Virus record (IMG/VR): IMGVR_UViG_3300050821_016370
Span: 1-34,780 of that record
From: a virus
Reading direction: 5' to 3' (one strand)
DNA length: 34,780 nt
Shown: positions 1-7,960 of the stretch, piece by piece
Layout: each line of letters begins with the position of its first letter
Numbering within the stretch: position 1 is the first letter of the stretch
Notes under the pieces: model-generated
Databases searched by the model: none
What the model was told of the DNA's origin: nothing
The model's input: only the letters and a program-made list of their open reading frames with translations
Program-made: the position numbers and the translations under genes

Positions 1-104
1 ATCGAGCTAATTTACTCAATACGAAACAGTATTTAGAAAAGTTGCCAGAGGCCAACGCAAGCACGGCACCCGAAGGCGGGAAGGGCGGTGAGAAGCGTGA
101 TTAA
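1..104 (+). CDS. C-terminal end of an upstream gene, possibly terminase large subunit
   Basis: A frame is open from base 3 to a TAA at 102-104 and gives 33 residues ending in a charged, glycine-rich tail (APEGGKGGEKRD). The start lies outside the window. It overlaps the next gene by 17 nt, as is usual in packed phage operons. The guess of terminase rests only on position: in this gene order the large terminase normally lies just upstream of the portal. The visible residues carry no diagnostic motif, so another packaging or head gene is equally possible. Confidence 0.45.
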   Translation, partial: RANLLNTKQYLEKLPEANASTAPEGGKGGEKRD

Positions 105-507
105 AAAAGCACGTCGAGGACGGAAGTTGAAAGAGTCGACAGTAATGTTCGATAAAGCAGGAACGATTCGTGTGGCGCATGATTTGATTCCGCCCAAGTT
201 GCAAGGAAAAAAGATTGCGTTCAGCGTAAGTGTTTTTCCGTCAAGCGCACTAGTGGTTATGAAGCCATTCGAGCAAGGCACATTACCACGTGAGGTCGGT
301 TTCGTACTGCGCGCTTGGTTCCCGTCGAAGACCAGTAAGAGCCCACTCGCTTCTGCTCTGTCGATTCTGACGTCTTTGCAAGTGTCGAGACCCACAAAGC
401 CTGTAGAGCTTGATGCGAGCGTAGAGAAGCTCCGTGACGGGTGGGCTATTCGGTTCAATGCTGACAAGTTGAGGGCTGCTACCACAACACGTAAGCCAGT
501 GGCATAA
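88..507 (+). CDS. Conserved-looking hypothetical protein between packaging and portal genes
   Basis: The product is 139 residues and starts at GTG 88 behind a purine-rich, SD-like stretch (GGCGGGAAGGGCG, 75-87). The N-terminus is strongly basic (KKARRGRKLK), followed by a stretch that looks like alternating beta strands and ends with a basic tail. I recognise no domain. It overlaps the end of the upstream gene and is followed by an intrinsic terminator at 559-595, so it is probably the last gene of the upstream packaging operon. The basic head could suit nucleic acid binding, but that is inference only. Confidence 0.6.
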   Translation: MRSVIKKARRGRKLKESTVMFDKAGTIRVAHDLIPPKLQGKKIAFSVSVFPSSALVVMKPFEQGTLPREVGFVLRAWFPSKTSKSPLASALSILTSLQVSRPTKPVELDASVEKLRDGWAIRFNADKLRAATTTRKPVA

Positions 508-558
508 TTTGTAGTACGCCGCTCTTTACAAACAATCAACAGTACGAATCCTCAAGTA

Positions 559-595
559 GAACGCCAGTACGCATTACTGGCGTTCCTTCTTTTTG
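559..595 (+). terminator. Intrinsic terminator after the first operon
   Basis: Perfect 11-bp stem: GAACGCCAGTA (559-569) pairs with TACTGGCGTTC (575-585) around the loop CGCAT, followed by a T-rich run (CTTCTTTTTG). It separates the upstream packaging genes from the portal gene. Confidence 0.85.
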
Positions 596-646
596 TCCAC
601 TTTAGTTTTGCTCACTCCTCGGTAGTTTTCTTCTGTACTACTAGAC

Positions 647-2659
647 TTGGTGCAGATGTGGAACAAGCTCAAAGTTGTTCATACGAATATCAAAGCAGCC
701 GTTGTGCGGTGGTTCCGTGCGCGCGAAGTTGTAAAGGTAATGCGCGTTGACCACGCCCAACAGTTAGCTGAATGTTATCGTACGAATCCCACCAACGCGG
801 TCCTGCTCAAAGCTCAGCAGAGTCGAGAAATTGCCGCTGTAAAATCCGGTCAGTTTGGAATTATAGACCGCCGGTCGTGGCAGTTTCCGTACATTCCTGA
901 AGCTCTGCATCGTTTGAATCAGCCCATCCTAAAAAATACGCCGTATAACTTGCGGCGTTTCTCCGAAACTCCGATTCCGCGCAAGGCTATAAATCTAATC
1001 AAGGACGGTTTGCTTTCGTTGCGTTGGAGGGTTTCGCCAGACGAGGGTCAGGACCAGGAAGATCCAGAGCTTTTGAAAGAGTGTGAAATTGCCACGTACT
1101 GTTTGAAGAATCCGAACAATCAGGATTCCTACAGAACGTTTATGGAAGCGGTCGCTGAAGATTTTATCATTGGTGGTTACGGAACTATCGAACCGCAGTT
1201 GACTCCGGACTACCGTCGTCCGTTCAAGATGTGGCCCATTGATGGTACAACGATTCGTATTTATGCCGACTGGACCGAGTCGGCTCCAGACCGTCCTCAT
1301 TACGCACAGTTGACGGGTCTGAAAGGCGAGCGGGGAATTATCGCCTTCATGGACGATGAAATAATCTACGTACGAGACAATGTCCGATCGTCCACGCCTT
1401 TTGGTCTGGGTAAACTTGAGGTTTGTTTCAATACCGTGAACGCGTTCTTGGGCGTTCAGGACATGGCGTCCAAAGCCGGCGCCGACCAGATCCACAAAAC
1501 TTGGTTGTGGTGGAAGGAGTCTGTTCCGCCGGCTCATCTAGACACGGTCCGTCGTCATATACGCGACGAAGTCGAAGGCCAGTCGAAGATGAGCTTGATG
1601 TCCAGTCTTCCAGTACCGTCGGTACTGGATGTTCAAGCGGTGACGCCGGAAGACTTGCTGCTCGAGTGGCAAGAGTTTTTGATTCGAATTATTGCCGCGG
1701 GCTTCGGGTTGTCGGCAATGGCGTTAGGGCTTGAGCGCGACGTAAATCGAAACACAGCTGAAGTGATGTCGGTTGCCGATTTCAACGCCACTGTTGTCCC
1801 AGTCGCCAGGCGATTTGAAGAAGCTATCACGCGATTTGTTCTGCATCGTTTCATGGGTTGGAAAAAGTTGCGGTTTGAGTATATGGGTCTGGAAGATCCA
1901 GATGCCATGACTCAGATGCAGATCATGACCATGAAGTACAGAGCCAATGCCACGACACCGGATGAAATACGAGAAGCGTTTGGAGACGCTCCGTTGCCGG
2001 GTGGTTGGGGTAAACTGACCATGGCTCAACAGCAGCTTTTGATTGCATCGGTTGCGGGAGGTAAGAGCGGCAGTATGGGTGGGATGGCTGTAGGTGGCAG
2101 CAGCGGGGGCATGGGTGGCGGAATGGGTGGCGGCGGTAGTATTAGTTCGGCTGCCAGCAAGATGCTGCCACCGTCTGATGACGACCAGCAGAACGAGCAA
2201 GATGCGCAGCAGCAATCAGGAATAAATCTGGACCAGAGTCCGTTCAGTGCCGATGAAGTAGCACAAATGTCTCCTGATGATATTATGTTGTATCAGCAAG
2301 CCGGTCTGTTGCCGGGTAACAACGGCGATTTGATGGACCAGATGAACCAGCAGTCTCCGGGTATTTTGGAGACCTTGTCTGATCAGTTGGTTGACTTCTT
2401 TACCAAGATGGACGAGCAGACGGAAGAAGACCAAACCAAGCCGGCAAAGATTACGAAGGCGGACCAAACCAATCAGGTGAAAATGTTCAGGGAACGCCAG
2501 CATAGAAATACGCAGGTTGAGCAGGACGCAAGAAGAATCGAGCTGCAAAGAAAGCAACTGCTGACGCGTAACCCGTTTCGAGGTACCACAACGATCAGCA
2601 ACCGTCGTCCTCTGAGCCCAAGGAGTGGTGGAGACGACGAAAGGTTCCGGGGCAGATAA
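647..2659 (+). CDS. Portal protein
   Basis: This 670-residue protein matches the portal family of long-tailed phages. It should form the dodecameric ring at one capsid vertex through which DNA is packaged and to which the tail attaches. Supporting features are the early helix containing IPRKAINLIKDGLLSLRW, the clip/stem-like centre (AVAEDFIIGGYGTIEPQL, then WPIDGTTIRIY), and the late segment with GFGLSAMALGLE and RNTAEVMSVADF, which is typical of portals. A Gly/Met-rich linker near residues 475-510 precedes a Gln- and charge-rich C-terminal extension of about 160 residues. The first codon is TTG 647; ATG 656 is a possible alternative. Neither has a clear ribosome binding site, so the start is uncertain. 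The next gene starts at the base after the stop codon. Confidence 0.9.
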   Translation: MVQMWNKLKVVHTNIKAAVVRWFRAREVVKVMRVDHAQQLAECYRTNPTNAVLLKAQQSREIAAVKSGQFGIIDRRSWQFPYIPEALHRLNQPILKNTPYNLRRFSETPIPRKAINLIKDGLLSLRWRVSPDEGQDQEDPELLKECEIATYCLKNPNNQDSYRTFMEAVAEDFIIGGYGTIEPQLTPDYRRPFKMWPIDGTTIRIYADWTESAPDRPHYAQLTGLKGERGIIAFMDDEIIYVRDNVRSSTPFGLGKLEVCFNTVNAFLGVQDMASKAGADQIHKTWLWWKESVPPAHLDTVRRHIRDEVEGQSKMSLMSSLPVPSVLDVQAVTPEDLLLEWQEFLIRIIAAGFGLSAMALGLERDVNRNTAEVMSVADFNATVVPVARRFEEAITRFVLHRFMGWKKLRFEYMGLEDPDAMTQMQIMTMKYRANATTPDEIREAFGDAPLPGGWGKLTMAQQQLLIASVAGGKSGSMGGMAVGGSSGGMGGGMGGGGSISSAASKMLPPSDDDQQNEQDAQQQSGINLDQSPFSADEVAQMSPDDIMLYQQAGLLPGNNGDLMDQMNQQSPGILETLSDQLVDFFTKMDEQTEEDQTKPAKITKADQTNQVKMFRERQHRNTQVEQDARRIELQRKQLLTRNPFRGTTTISNRRPLSPRSGGDDERFRGR

Positions 2660-4258
2660 ATGCCAAGAGTAGAAACATTACTGACGAGCACGCCGCAAGC
2701 GTTATCTTTTTCTGACATAACGTTTGACGCGTCCATCGACCGAGACCATCCTAACAAGCTGCCGTTCACCGGCACTCTGCTGTTGCTTGACGAGCCGTCG
2801 CAGCAGCCGCCCCATGGTGCAGAGGGTCATACGATTTTGGTTCCCAGAGAAGCCGCCGAGAAGGCTTTGCCTTCTGTCGTCGGAATGGGAATAAACTACA
2901 AGCCGAACTTGGAGGAACACGACCCAAAAAAGAAAATTGGTGTCATTTCTAAGGCGTGGATTGATGGGAATGCAGTAAAGGTCAAAGGAATTATCTGGCC
3001 GAAGGACTTTCCAGAAGCGGTTGCGAGGCTGCACGCCAACCGTGGGGATTTGGGAATGTCGATGGAGCTTGGTAACGTATACGTAGAAGATCAGGATGCC
3101 GATGTGTGGACGTTGGAGAAATTCCACTTTACAGGGGCAACGGTGTTGAAGAAAGAAAGCGCGGCGTACCAGCACACTTCACTGGCGGCGAGCGCTGTAC
3201 GTAAAGCAACCTTAGCGGCAGCAGCGGCTGCTATGGGAGCACTTAAAGGAGGAAAGGGACCTATGGCAAATGGTAAGCATAAAGCCAAGGACCAGAATCA
3301 GGTTCTCGCCGCCGCAATTGCCGCTGGTGTTGAAACAGCGTTCAACAAAGGCGTGATTCCGAAACTGACCAAGGCCTTGGAGGATGTAGGCAAGACCAAC
3401 GGCGCTATTTTGACGATGATGAAAGCCGCTGGAGATCAGAACAAGGTCATTCTTGCGACCTTGACCAAGAAGGAATCAGCTGAAGACGCCGATGATGGAA
3501 CTGTCGACCTCGACGTCGAAGCCATTCTTGCCGCCACTCACGGTGACGCAACCGATCCGACTGCTTCGAGTTCCAGCTCCAGTTCGAGCTCGAGAATGGC
3601 CGGCGGAGCGGACGCCAGTTCGTCTGCTTCGATGTCGAGCGCGGCCGCCAATTCGTCAACCGATGACGCAACAACAGACCAAACCGACCCAAGCGCTTCT
3701 GCATCAGACCAGCGCGCAGCGGCCGACCCGACGGCTGTTGACGGAAACGATCCAACCGTTCCTGACAACAGGATTGTCAACAAGAAAGCATCTGAACACG
3801 CCCACAAGCAGGCGAAGAGTGGTGCGGCGGGGCAGTTGACTCCGGGCGGCGGTAACGGTGGCGTTTCCGCGTCCAAGGACAAGAAGGGAGTAATACAAGT
3901 GGCTGCTGCGACCGCAAAGCTGGTGAACGACCTCCGTGCACAAAATGAGGAATTGCGCGGCGTGGTTGGCAAGCAAAACAATCGAATCCGGAAAATGGAA
4001 GCTCAGCTCGATCGGTTCTCCGAGCGAATTGAGCGCCGTTCGTTGTCTCCGGAAGTTTTGAACCTGCTTGAAAAGACCGGGCACGACCCCCGCGAACTGA
4101 TGGCCGGCAGCGCCAAGCTGTCTGTGGGACAGGTGGATGAGATGTTTGAGAAGTCTGGTCTGCATCTCGACCCGACGACTCGTATGGCCTTGAAAAATCA
4201 GCTGGTGCAAGCCGGCGTGATGGACCAAGGAATTGTCAACCGCCAGCGCTTGATGTAA
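2660..4258 (+). CDS. Capsid maturation protease fused to scaffold domain
   Basis: The product has 532 residues. The first ~180 resemble phage prohead serine proteases: His87 in the motif NLEEHDP and Ser134 in GDLGMSMEL are the likely catalytic pair, placed as in HK97-type (S78-like) enzymes. Residues ~200-532 look like scaffold: an Ala-rich helix, a long Ser/Asp/Thr-rich disordered region (with a run of nine serines) and a coiled coil near residues 415-455 (LVNDLRAQNEELRGVV and following). The protein should guide capsid assembly from inside the procapsid and then cleave itself and other head proteins. It starts directly after the portal stop (TAA then ATG). A second in-frame start at 3263 should give the scaffold alone. 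The family assignment comes from motif reading only. Confidence 0.8.
   Translation: MPRVETLLTSTPQALSFSDITFDASIDRDHPNKLPFTGTLLLLDEPSQQPPHGAEGHTILVPREAAEKALPSVVGMGINYKPNLEEHDPKKKIGVISKAWIDGNAVKVKGIIWPKDFPEAVARLHANRGDLGMSMELGNVYVEDQDADVWTLEKFHFTGATVLKKESAAYQHTSLAASAVRKATLAAAAAAMGALKGGKGPMANGKHKAKDQNQVLAAAIAAGVETAFNKGVIPKLTKALEDVGKTNGAILTMMKAAGDQNKVILATLTKKESAEDADDGTVDLDVEAILAATHGDATDPTASSSSSSSSSRMAGGADASSSASMSSAAANSSTDDATTDQTDPSASASDQRAAADPTAVDGNDPTVPDNRIVNKKASEHAHKQAKSGAAGQLTPGGGNGGVSASKDKKGVIQVAAATAKLVNDLRAQNEELRGVVGKQNNRIRKMEAQLDRFSERIERRSLSPEVLNLLEKTGHDPRELMAGSAKLSVGQVDEMFEKSGLHLDPTTRMALKNQLVQAGVMDQGIVNRQRLM
3245..3252 (+). promoter_or_regulatory. Strong internal Shine-Dalgarno for a nested scaffold start
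   Basis: AAAGGAGG lies inside the protease-scaffold gene, 10 nt ahead of the in-frame ATG 3263. It is one of the best SD matches in the window and better than that of the full-length gene. Confidence 0.75.
3263..4258 (+). CDS. Nested scaffold protein from an internal start
   Basis: ATG 3263 is in frame with the gene starting at 2660 and corresponds to its Met202 (MANGKHKAKDQNQ). With the AAAGGAGG just upstream it should yield a 331-residue protein containing only the scaffold half: the Ala-rich helix, the Ser/Asp-rich linker, the coiled coil and the C-terminal helices. This is the same arrangement as lambda C/Nu3, where the scaffold is made from an internal start of the protease gene so that many scaffold copies accompany few protease copies. 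The start and SD are seen directly; the product is inferred. Confidence 0.7.
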   Translation: MANGKHKAKDQNQVLAAAIAAGVETAFNKGVIPKLTKALEDVGKTNGAILTMMKAAGDQNKVILATLTKKESAEDADDGTVDLDVEAILAATHGDATDPTASSSSSSSSSRMAGGADASSSASMSSAAANSSTDDATTDQTDPSASASDQRAAADPTAVDGNDPTVPDNRIVNKKASEHAHKQAKSGAAGQLTPGGGNGGVSASKDKKGVIQVAAATAKLVNDLRAQNEELRGVVGKQNNRIRKMEAQLDRFSERIERRSLSPEVLNLLEKTGHDPRELMAGSAKLSVGQVDEMFEKSGLHLDPTTRMALKNQLVQAGVMDQGIVNRQRLM

Positions 4259-4297
4259 AGCGCCGGGAAAAATCACACACAGGAGGAATGTCGATTT

Positions 4298-5293
4298 ATG
4301 GGAGCAAATTCAGTCAGATTCGCCCAACCAATCGAGATTTCTGCTGCGGCTGACTTCTTGGCGCCAGGCGCTATTGAAGTAAACCGCTATCAAGCAGAAA
4401 TTTTCGATTTGGTCCGGCGTCGTTTCGTCCTCGGACAGAGGATAAATCAGACGCCAGCAACCGGTCAGCCGTCGCGGTACTTCGAGCAGCTGTTGATTCC
4501 CATTGCTCAGACGACCGACCCCCGCGTAATCACCGTCACCGCCTCGCAGCCGAAGCGCGTGGAACGGCCCATCACGTTGAAAGCGATAGTTGCGCAAATC
4601 AACTATTCGATTTTCGACGTGGAAGTGAACCAGCAACAGGGACAGTTCGCCTATCTTGAAGCCAAGGACTTGACCGACGCAGTCGACTCGAGCCTGAAGC
4701 TTCATGACACGATGTTGTGGAACGGTTCAGATACCGACTTGGTCGTTCCAACGACCACGCAGTATTTTGGTATCTCCGGTCAAATCGTGGGCGCGCCGAC
4801 CGTCGGTGCCTTTGCCCCGACCTTCCCGATTACCGCCAGCGGTTCACTCGTTGATGGCCACAAGACAGCGGTAGCGCAGATGGTCAGCAGGCAGGACTTT
4901 GAAGTCCGGCCTTCGGGCATCTACATGTCACCGTTGTTTGCCGATCTGTTCGACCAAGAAGCAAAATCGGTGCAGTTGTATTTCAACGAAGTCGAAGTCA
5001 TTCCGGGTGTCATCGTCAAGGCGCTTCCGACGCAAGCCGGTCTGTTGCCGCTTATTCCTGACCCTGGTTTGCAGCCGACTCCGTTCCCGCCGGTTGCCGG
5101 GTCGACGCAGTATTCCAGCTTCGTTGTGATGGAGGAGTTCATCGAGTACCATTGGTTGACCTCTCCGTTGCCGCGTGTGTTCCAACTTGGCCTCGTCGGA
5201 AACCTTGCGGGGCAATTTGTGATTCTCAAATTCGGGGCCGTAGTCGCAAAGGGTCCAGGCTATGCCCATCGCGTGGTGTTGACAACCCGTTAG
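4298..5293 (+). CDS. Major capsid protein, HK97 fold likely
   Basis: This 331-residue protein follows the protease-scaffold gene, the standard place of the major capsid protein. It has a strong ribosome binding site, AGGAGG at 4281-4286, in keeping with heavy expression. The N-terminal region, the long extended segment (RVITVTASQPKRVERPITLK), the central helix (EAKDLTDAVDSSLKLHDTML) and the late beta-rich part (SGIYMSPLFADLFDQEAK, then the P-rich loop and PRVFQLGLVGNLAGQFVILK) fit an HK97-fold shell protein. There is no long N-terminal delta-like domain, so the separate scaffold probably supplies that role. A hairpin and the first endonuclease gene follow directly. Confidence 0.88.
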   Translation: MGANSVRFAQPIEISAAADFLAPGAIEVNRYQAEIFDLVRRRFVLGQRINQTPATGQPSRYFEQLLIPIAQTTDPRVITVTASQPKRVERPITLKAIVAQINYSIFDVEVNQQQGQFAYLEAKDLTDAVDSSLKLHDTMLWNGSDTDLVVPTTTQYFGISGQIVGAPTVGAFAPTFPITASGSLVDGHKTAVAQMVSRQDFEVRPSGIYMSPLFADLFDQEAKSVQLYFNEVEVIPGVIVKALPTQAGLLPLIPDPGLQPTPFPPVAGSTQYSSFVVMEEFIEYHWLTSPLPRVFQLGLVGNLAGQFVILKFGAVVAKGPGYAHRVVLTTR

Positions 5294-5304
5294 TCGTAGT
5301 TGAT

Positions 5305-5359
5305 GCACCTTGCATTGGTCGGGGCATTTGTATAATATACAGATGCCCCGATGAGGTGC
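5305..5359 (+). promoter_or_regulatory. Leader hairpin burying the endonuclease ribosome binding site
   Basis: Inner stem: bases 5319-5333 pair with 5337-5351 (15 pairs, one T-G wobble, loop AAT). Outer stem: GCACCT (5305-5310) pairs with AGGTGC (5354-5359). The SD of the endonuclease gene, GAGGTG (5353-5358), is therefore inside the outer stem on any transcript that comes from upstream. A transcript starting inside the hairpin would lack the 5' arm and expose the SD. Confidence 0.7.
5310..5336 (+). promoter_or_regulatory. Possible promoter inside the hairpin
   Basis: TATAAT at 5331-5336 is a perfect -10 box in the apical part of the hairpin, preceded by TTTG. The best -35 is TTGCAT (5310-5315), with a short 15-bp spacer, so the -35 is weak. 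The predicted start near 5343 falls in the 3' arm of the stem. Confidence 0.5.
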
Positions 5360-5366
5360 CGTAAAC

Positions 5367-6059
5367 ATGGCTTGGACAAGAAAAAGTAGAAAAGCTGCAT
5401 CGAGACGAACAACAAAACAGAACAAGCGTCAGTGGTCCGACCAGAAGTTCAAAAAGAAGATGTGCAAGATTCGCAAAAAGCAAGCTACACGACCGGGTGC
5501 ATCAGAGGCTTACTCCGAGCGCATGACTATTGTTTGGAAAAATTCGAAGTACCGCGCCAGACAGACACGTTCTAGGAGTAGGTCGGTTGCTTATCAAAAC
5601 CGTGGCGAGAAAATTTCTAAAACGCTTTCCGGGCGCGTGGGTTGGTCGCGGGGTCTCACAAAAGAAACAGACATTCGAATGCAGAGTATTTCCGACGGGT
5701 TGCGTGGTCGCGTTCCGAACTATAAAAAGTACGGAACGTACTACGAAGGGAAGCACGGAAAGATTTGGATGCGGTCGCATTGGGAAGTTGCCTTTGCAGA
5801 GTGGTGTGACAAGAAAGGGTTCGACTGGTTGTACGAACCTATTCATTTCCGGGTAGGAAAAGGTCCGTGGGCTGGTGAGACCTACACTCCAGACTTTTTC
5901 TTGCCACAGCAGGACATGTGGGTTGAAGTAAAAGGACGGTTGAACGAGAGCAACGAGCAGAAGCTATTCTCTTTTCTGAAACAGCATAGTCACGTGCCGT
6001 GGATTATGTTGAAGAGGAGAGACTTGCAAATGCTTGGTGTTCTAGACAAGGCAGCCTAG
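5367..6059 (+). CDS. Free-standing homing endonuclease, PD-(D/E)XK type (copy 1)
   Basis: The product has 230 residues. The basic N-terminal ~115 residues contain NUMOD3-like DNA-binding segments (RGEKISKTLSGR; GWSRGLTKETD; ISDGLRGR). The C-terminal nuclease core reads MRSHWE (Glu140), WLYEPIHF, TYTPDFFLP (Asp176) and WVEVKG (Glu187, Lys189), the PD-(D/E)XK active-site pattern. It should cut a specific site in phage relatives lacking the gene and so spread by repair. It lies between the major capsid and connector genes, which are normally adjacent. The start ATG 5367 has the SD GAGGTG 8 nt upstream, locked in a hairpin. Its stop lies one base from the next start. Two paralogues lie at 11044 and 12972. 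Confidence 0.8.
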   Translation: MAWTRKSRKAASRRTTKQNKRQWSDQKFKKKMCKIRKKQATRPGASEAYSERMTIVWKNSKYRARQTRSRSRSVAYQNRGEKISKTLSGRVGWSRGLTKETDIRMQSISDGLRGRVPNYKKYGTYYEGKHGKIWMRSHWEVAFAEWCDKKGFDWLYEPIHFRVGKGPWAGETYTPDFFLPQQDMWVEVKGRLNESNEQKLFSFLKQHSHVPWIMLKRRDLQMLGVLDKAA

Positions 6060-6060
6060 T

Positions 6061-6885
6061 GTGGCTCAGCAAGATTTCCAGCCGAGATTCATTTCTCAGC
6101 AAGAGCTTGCCGCCTTTGGTCTGCCGGATGCGACAGTGCAGCCAGACATTATCACTCTCGTCGAACGAGCGTCGACGCTAATCGATGAGGCTTGCGGTAG
6201 ACAAGACGTAGACGGAAACGGTTCTCTCGTCTATACGACGTACACAGAACGGGTATTGCTGCCACAAGGGCGGAACATGACTAGGTTGTCATTCCGCCCT
6301 TTGGTCGCAGTACCACTATCGGTTCAGCAACAGTTAGTTGCTTCTGCCAATCAAATGGACGCAAGTGGTAATCCGATAGCGAATAATTTCTACACTGGGT
6401 TTCAGCCGAACACGCAGAATGCTCCGGTAGCGTCGGCCAATTTGACGCCGTTAATTTCCTGTAGTGGTCGGTACGGTTACGGAAGAAGGGGTCAACAGCA
6501 GGTTTATCCGGATTTGAACTATGCCGCAAACGTTTTACAAATTGCCAGTTTCTTCGGAGGTCCTCCGACGTTCACTCCAGTCGACATTACGCAAGTCGAC
6601 TACGATCCGAGAACAGGTGAGATTTGGGTTCCCGCTGGATTGTATCTCTCGCAGTACACAGAACTCGTTGTCGCGTACAACGTGGGATTTCACCCGTTGC
6701 ACATGCCGAGGGGAATCAAGCACGCTTGCGCCTCTCTGGTTCGAAACTTACTTGTCAGAGGAGGAGGAGCAACAGGGTTGACCGGTTTTGGGGCAGGAAA
6801 GATACGAGCGGACTTTACTCCCGCACTAATTGATGTAACGATAGAACAAATGCTTATGCCTTATTACACGGTTCGGGCGCTTTAG
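6061..6885 (+). CDS. Head-tail connector (adaptor) protein
   Basis: This 274-residue protein starts at GTG 6061 with a weak AAGG 9 nt upstream. The N-terminal part (QPDIITLVERASTLIDEACGR, YTERVLLPQ, LSFRPLVAVPLS) has the pattern of HK97 gp6-type adaptors: a helical bundle followed by the turn that introduces FRPV-like strands. The C-terminal helices (MPRGIKHACASLVRNLLVRGG) are also typical. It should form the ring below the portal. Between the two adaptor-like parts is a beta-rich insertion of about 90 residues (PNTQNAPVASANLTPLIS to QVDYDPRTGEIWVP), making it longer than the usual ~100-190 residues. Position after the capsid gene (and endonuclease) supports the call. Confidence 0.72.
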   Translation: MAQQDFQPRFISQQELAAFGLPDATVQPDIITLVERASTLIDEACGRQDVDGNGSLVYTTYTERVLLPQGRNMTRLSFRPLVAVPLSVQQQLVASANQMDASGNPIANNFYTGFQPNTQNAPVASANLTPLISCSGRYGYGRRGQQQVYPDLNYAANVLQIASFFGGPPTFTPVDITQVDYDPRTGEIWVPAGLYLSQYTELVVAYNVGFHPLHMPRGIKHACASLVRNLLVRGGGATGLTGFGAGKIRADFTPALIDVTIEQMLMPYYTVRAL

Positions 6886-7383
6886 ATGTCGTCGAATTTC
6901 AATTTCGGGTTGCGTTCGTTGTATGACACGCAGTTGCGGTTCTTTCAGCCAGGACTGCCTTGCTACCTGCGAATTGATAATCTGTCGCCGGACGTAAGAG
7001 GAACCGTCGGTTCAGTTGCTGCTCTGGGGTTTCAGCCCACTGTTTCGGGTAACTTGTCGGGAGTAACGGATATTTTGATTGATCCGCCGCCAGAAGTAAA
7101 AGAAGTTCCGTGGCGGAACATTGGTTTGAATTTGGCACGGTTGAGATTCGGTGCGAGAATTTTTACTATCTCGCATACGTTCGTCGCAAATCGCCAAGCA
7201 CTGTTGGCGTTTACGGACCCAGAGCAAGTGTTCCGAGACGCTTCTGTTCAAGGGATTTTGTACTCGGGGCGTATTTACAACATGGAGTCCGTAACGCATG
7301 AAGATCTAGCAGGGCAGCCGATTATTTGGACTATCATCGGCAACGCAATTGAGGTTCAGAGTCAGCAGCCTTTGTCAACGTAA
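6886..7383 (+). CDS. Probable head-closure/neck protein, function unassigned
   Basis: The product has 165 residues and starts at the base after the upstream stop. It is predicted to be mostly beta strands (FQPGLPCYLRIDNL; ARIFTISHTFVANRQALLAF), with no membrane segment or signal. I recognise no family. In this gene order the slot between adaptor and tail terminator is normally filled by the head-closure (stopper) protein, so that is the likeliest role; the assignment rests on position and size. Confidence 0.55.
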   Translation: MSSNFNFGLRSLYDTQLRFFQPGLPCYLRIDNLSPDVRGTVGSVAALGFQPTVSGNLSGVTDILIDPPPEVKEVPWRNIGLNLARLRFGARIFTISHTFVANRQALLAFTDPEQVFRDASVQGILYSGRIYNMESVTHEDLAGQPIIWTIIGNAIEVQSQQPLST

Positions 7384-7395
7384 AGGAGAACATCG

Positions 7396-7647
7396 ATGGC
7401 CCCAGACTTTTCTGTAAACGATCAAGTGATTGTCAAGCGTGTTATGCGCAATGGAACGCTGATTAGGATTGGTTCCATCATTCGTCTGAGCGCCAGTTCG
7501 GAAACAGCCTTGGTACATTTTCCTGTCGACCACTGTCAGGCGTCGGTTCCGTTTTCACAAATGGAAAAAACGTCTGAACGGTTTTCGGGTCGAGCACGGG
7601 TGCAGGTGAACCCTGTCTACCGTGGTATTGGAGTGTTGTCTCGGTAA
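7396..7647 (+). CDS. Small beta-barrel-like virion protein
   Basis: The product has 83 residues and a good ribosome binding site (AAAGGAG, 7382-7388) ahead of ATG 7396. The alternation in NDQVIVKRVMRNGTLIRIGS and ETALVHFPVDHCQASVPF suggests a small SH3/KOW-like barrel. Such a fold occurs in neck and tail proteins as well as in RNA-binding proteins, and nothing in the sequence decides between them. It lies inside the head-tail connector genes, so a structural or assembly role is likely. Confidence 0.55.
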   Translation: MAPDFSVNDQVIVKRVMRNGTLIRIGSIIRLSASSETALVHFPVDHCQASVPFSQMEKTSERFSGRARVQVNPVYRGIGVLSR

Positions 7648-7683
7648 CAAGTCTTTTCAAAATTTCACTTTGGAGGAAACAAA

Positions 7684-7947
7684 ATGGCAGCTTCGACTAC
7701 AATCATTACCGATTTGACCACGGCGGATACGACCGGACCGAGCGCAACAACGCTCGCAAATTCGAACTCTGCCGCTGGCCCAATCATGGACGTCAGGGGC
7801 AATATCAACTTGGCACTGCTCAAGGCCAAGGAACTGAAAGAGCTTTTGAACAACATGCTTGGCGCTGGCGCCCATCCGACGAGTATTATCGACGGCAGCG
7901 ACCCAATCAAAACGAATCTGAACAACGTTCTCTTGTCACTAGTCTAG
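7684..7947 (+). CDS. Small Ala/Thr-rich protein of the connector region
   Basis: The product has 87 residues, with a strong SD TTGGAGGAAAC just ahead of ATG 7684, implying abundant synthesis. The N-terminal third is a low-complexity Thr/Ala/Ser stretch; the rest contains an amphipathic helix (NLALLKAKELKELLNNML) and ends with a hydrophobic LLSLV. I do not recognise it. High expression and position suggest a minor capsid, decoration or neck component, but this is inference. Confidence 0.55.
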   Translation: MAASTTIITDLTTADTTGPSATTLANSNSAAGPIMDVRGNINLALLKAKELKELLNNMLGAGAHPTSIIDGSDPIKTNLNNVLLSLV

Positions 7948-7960
7948 GTAACGTGGCCCG

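Noticed and set aside
596-646. Promoter for the portal gene after the terminator
   Set aside because: No hexamer pair at proper spacing could be found, although one would be expected unless the terminator leaks.
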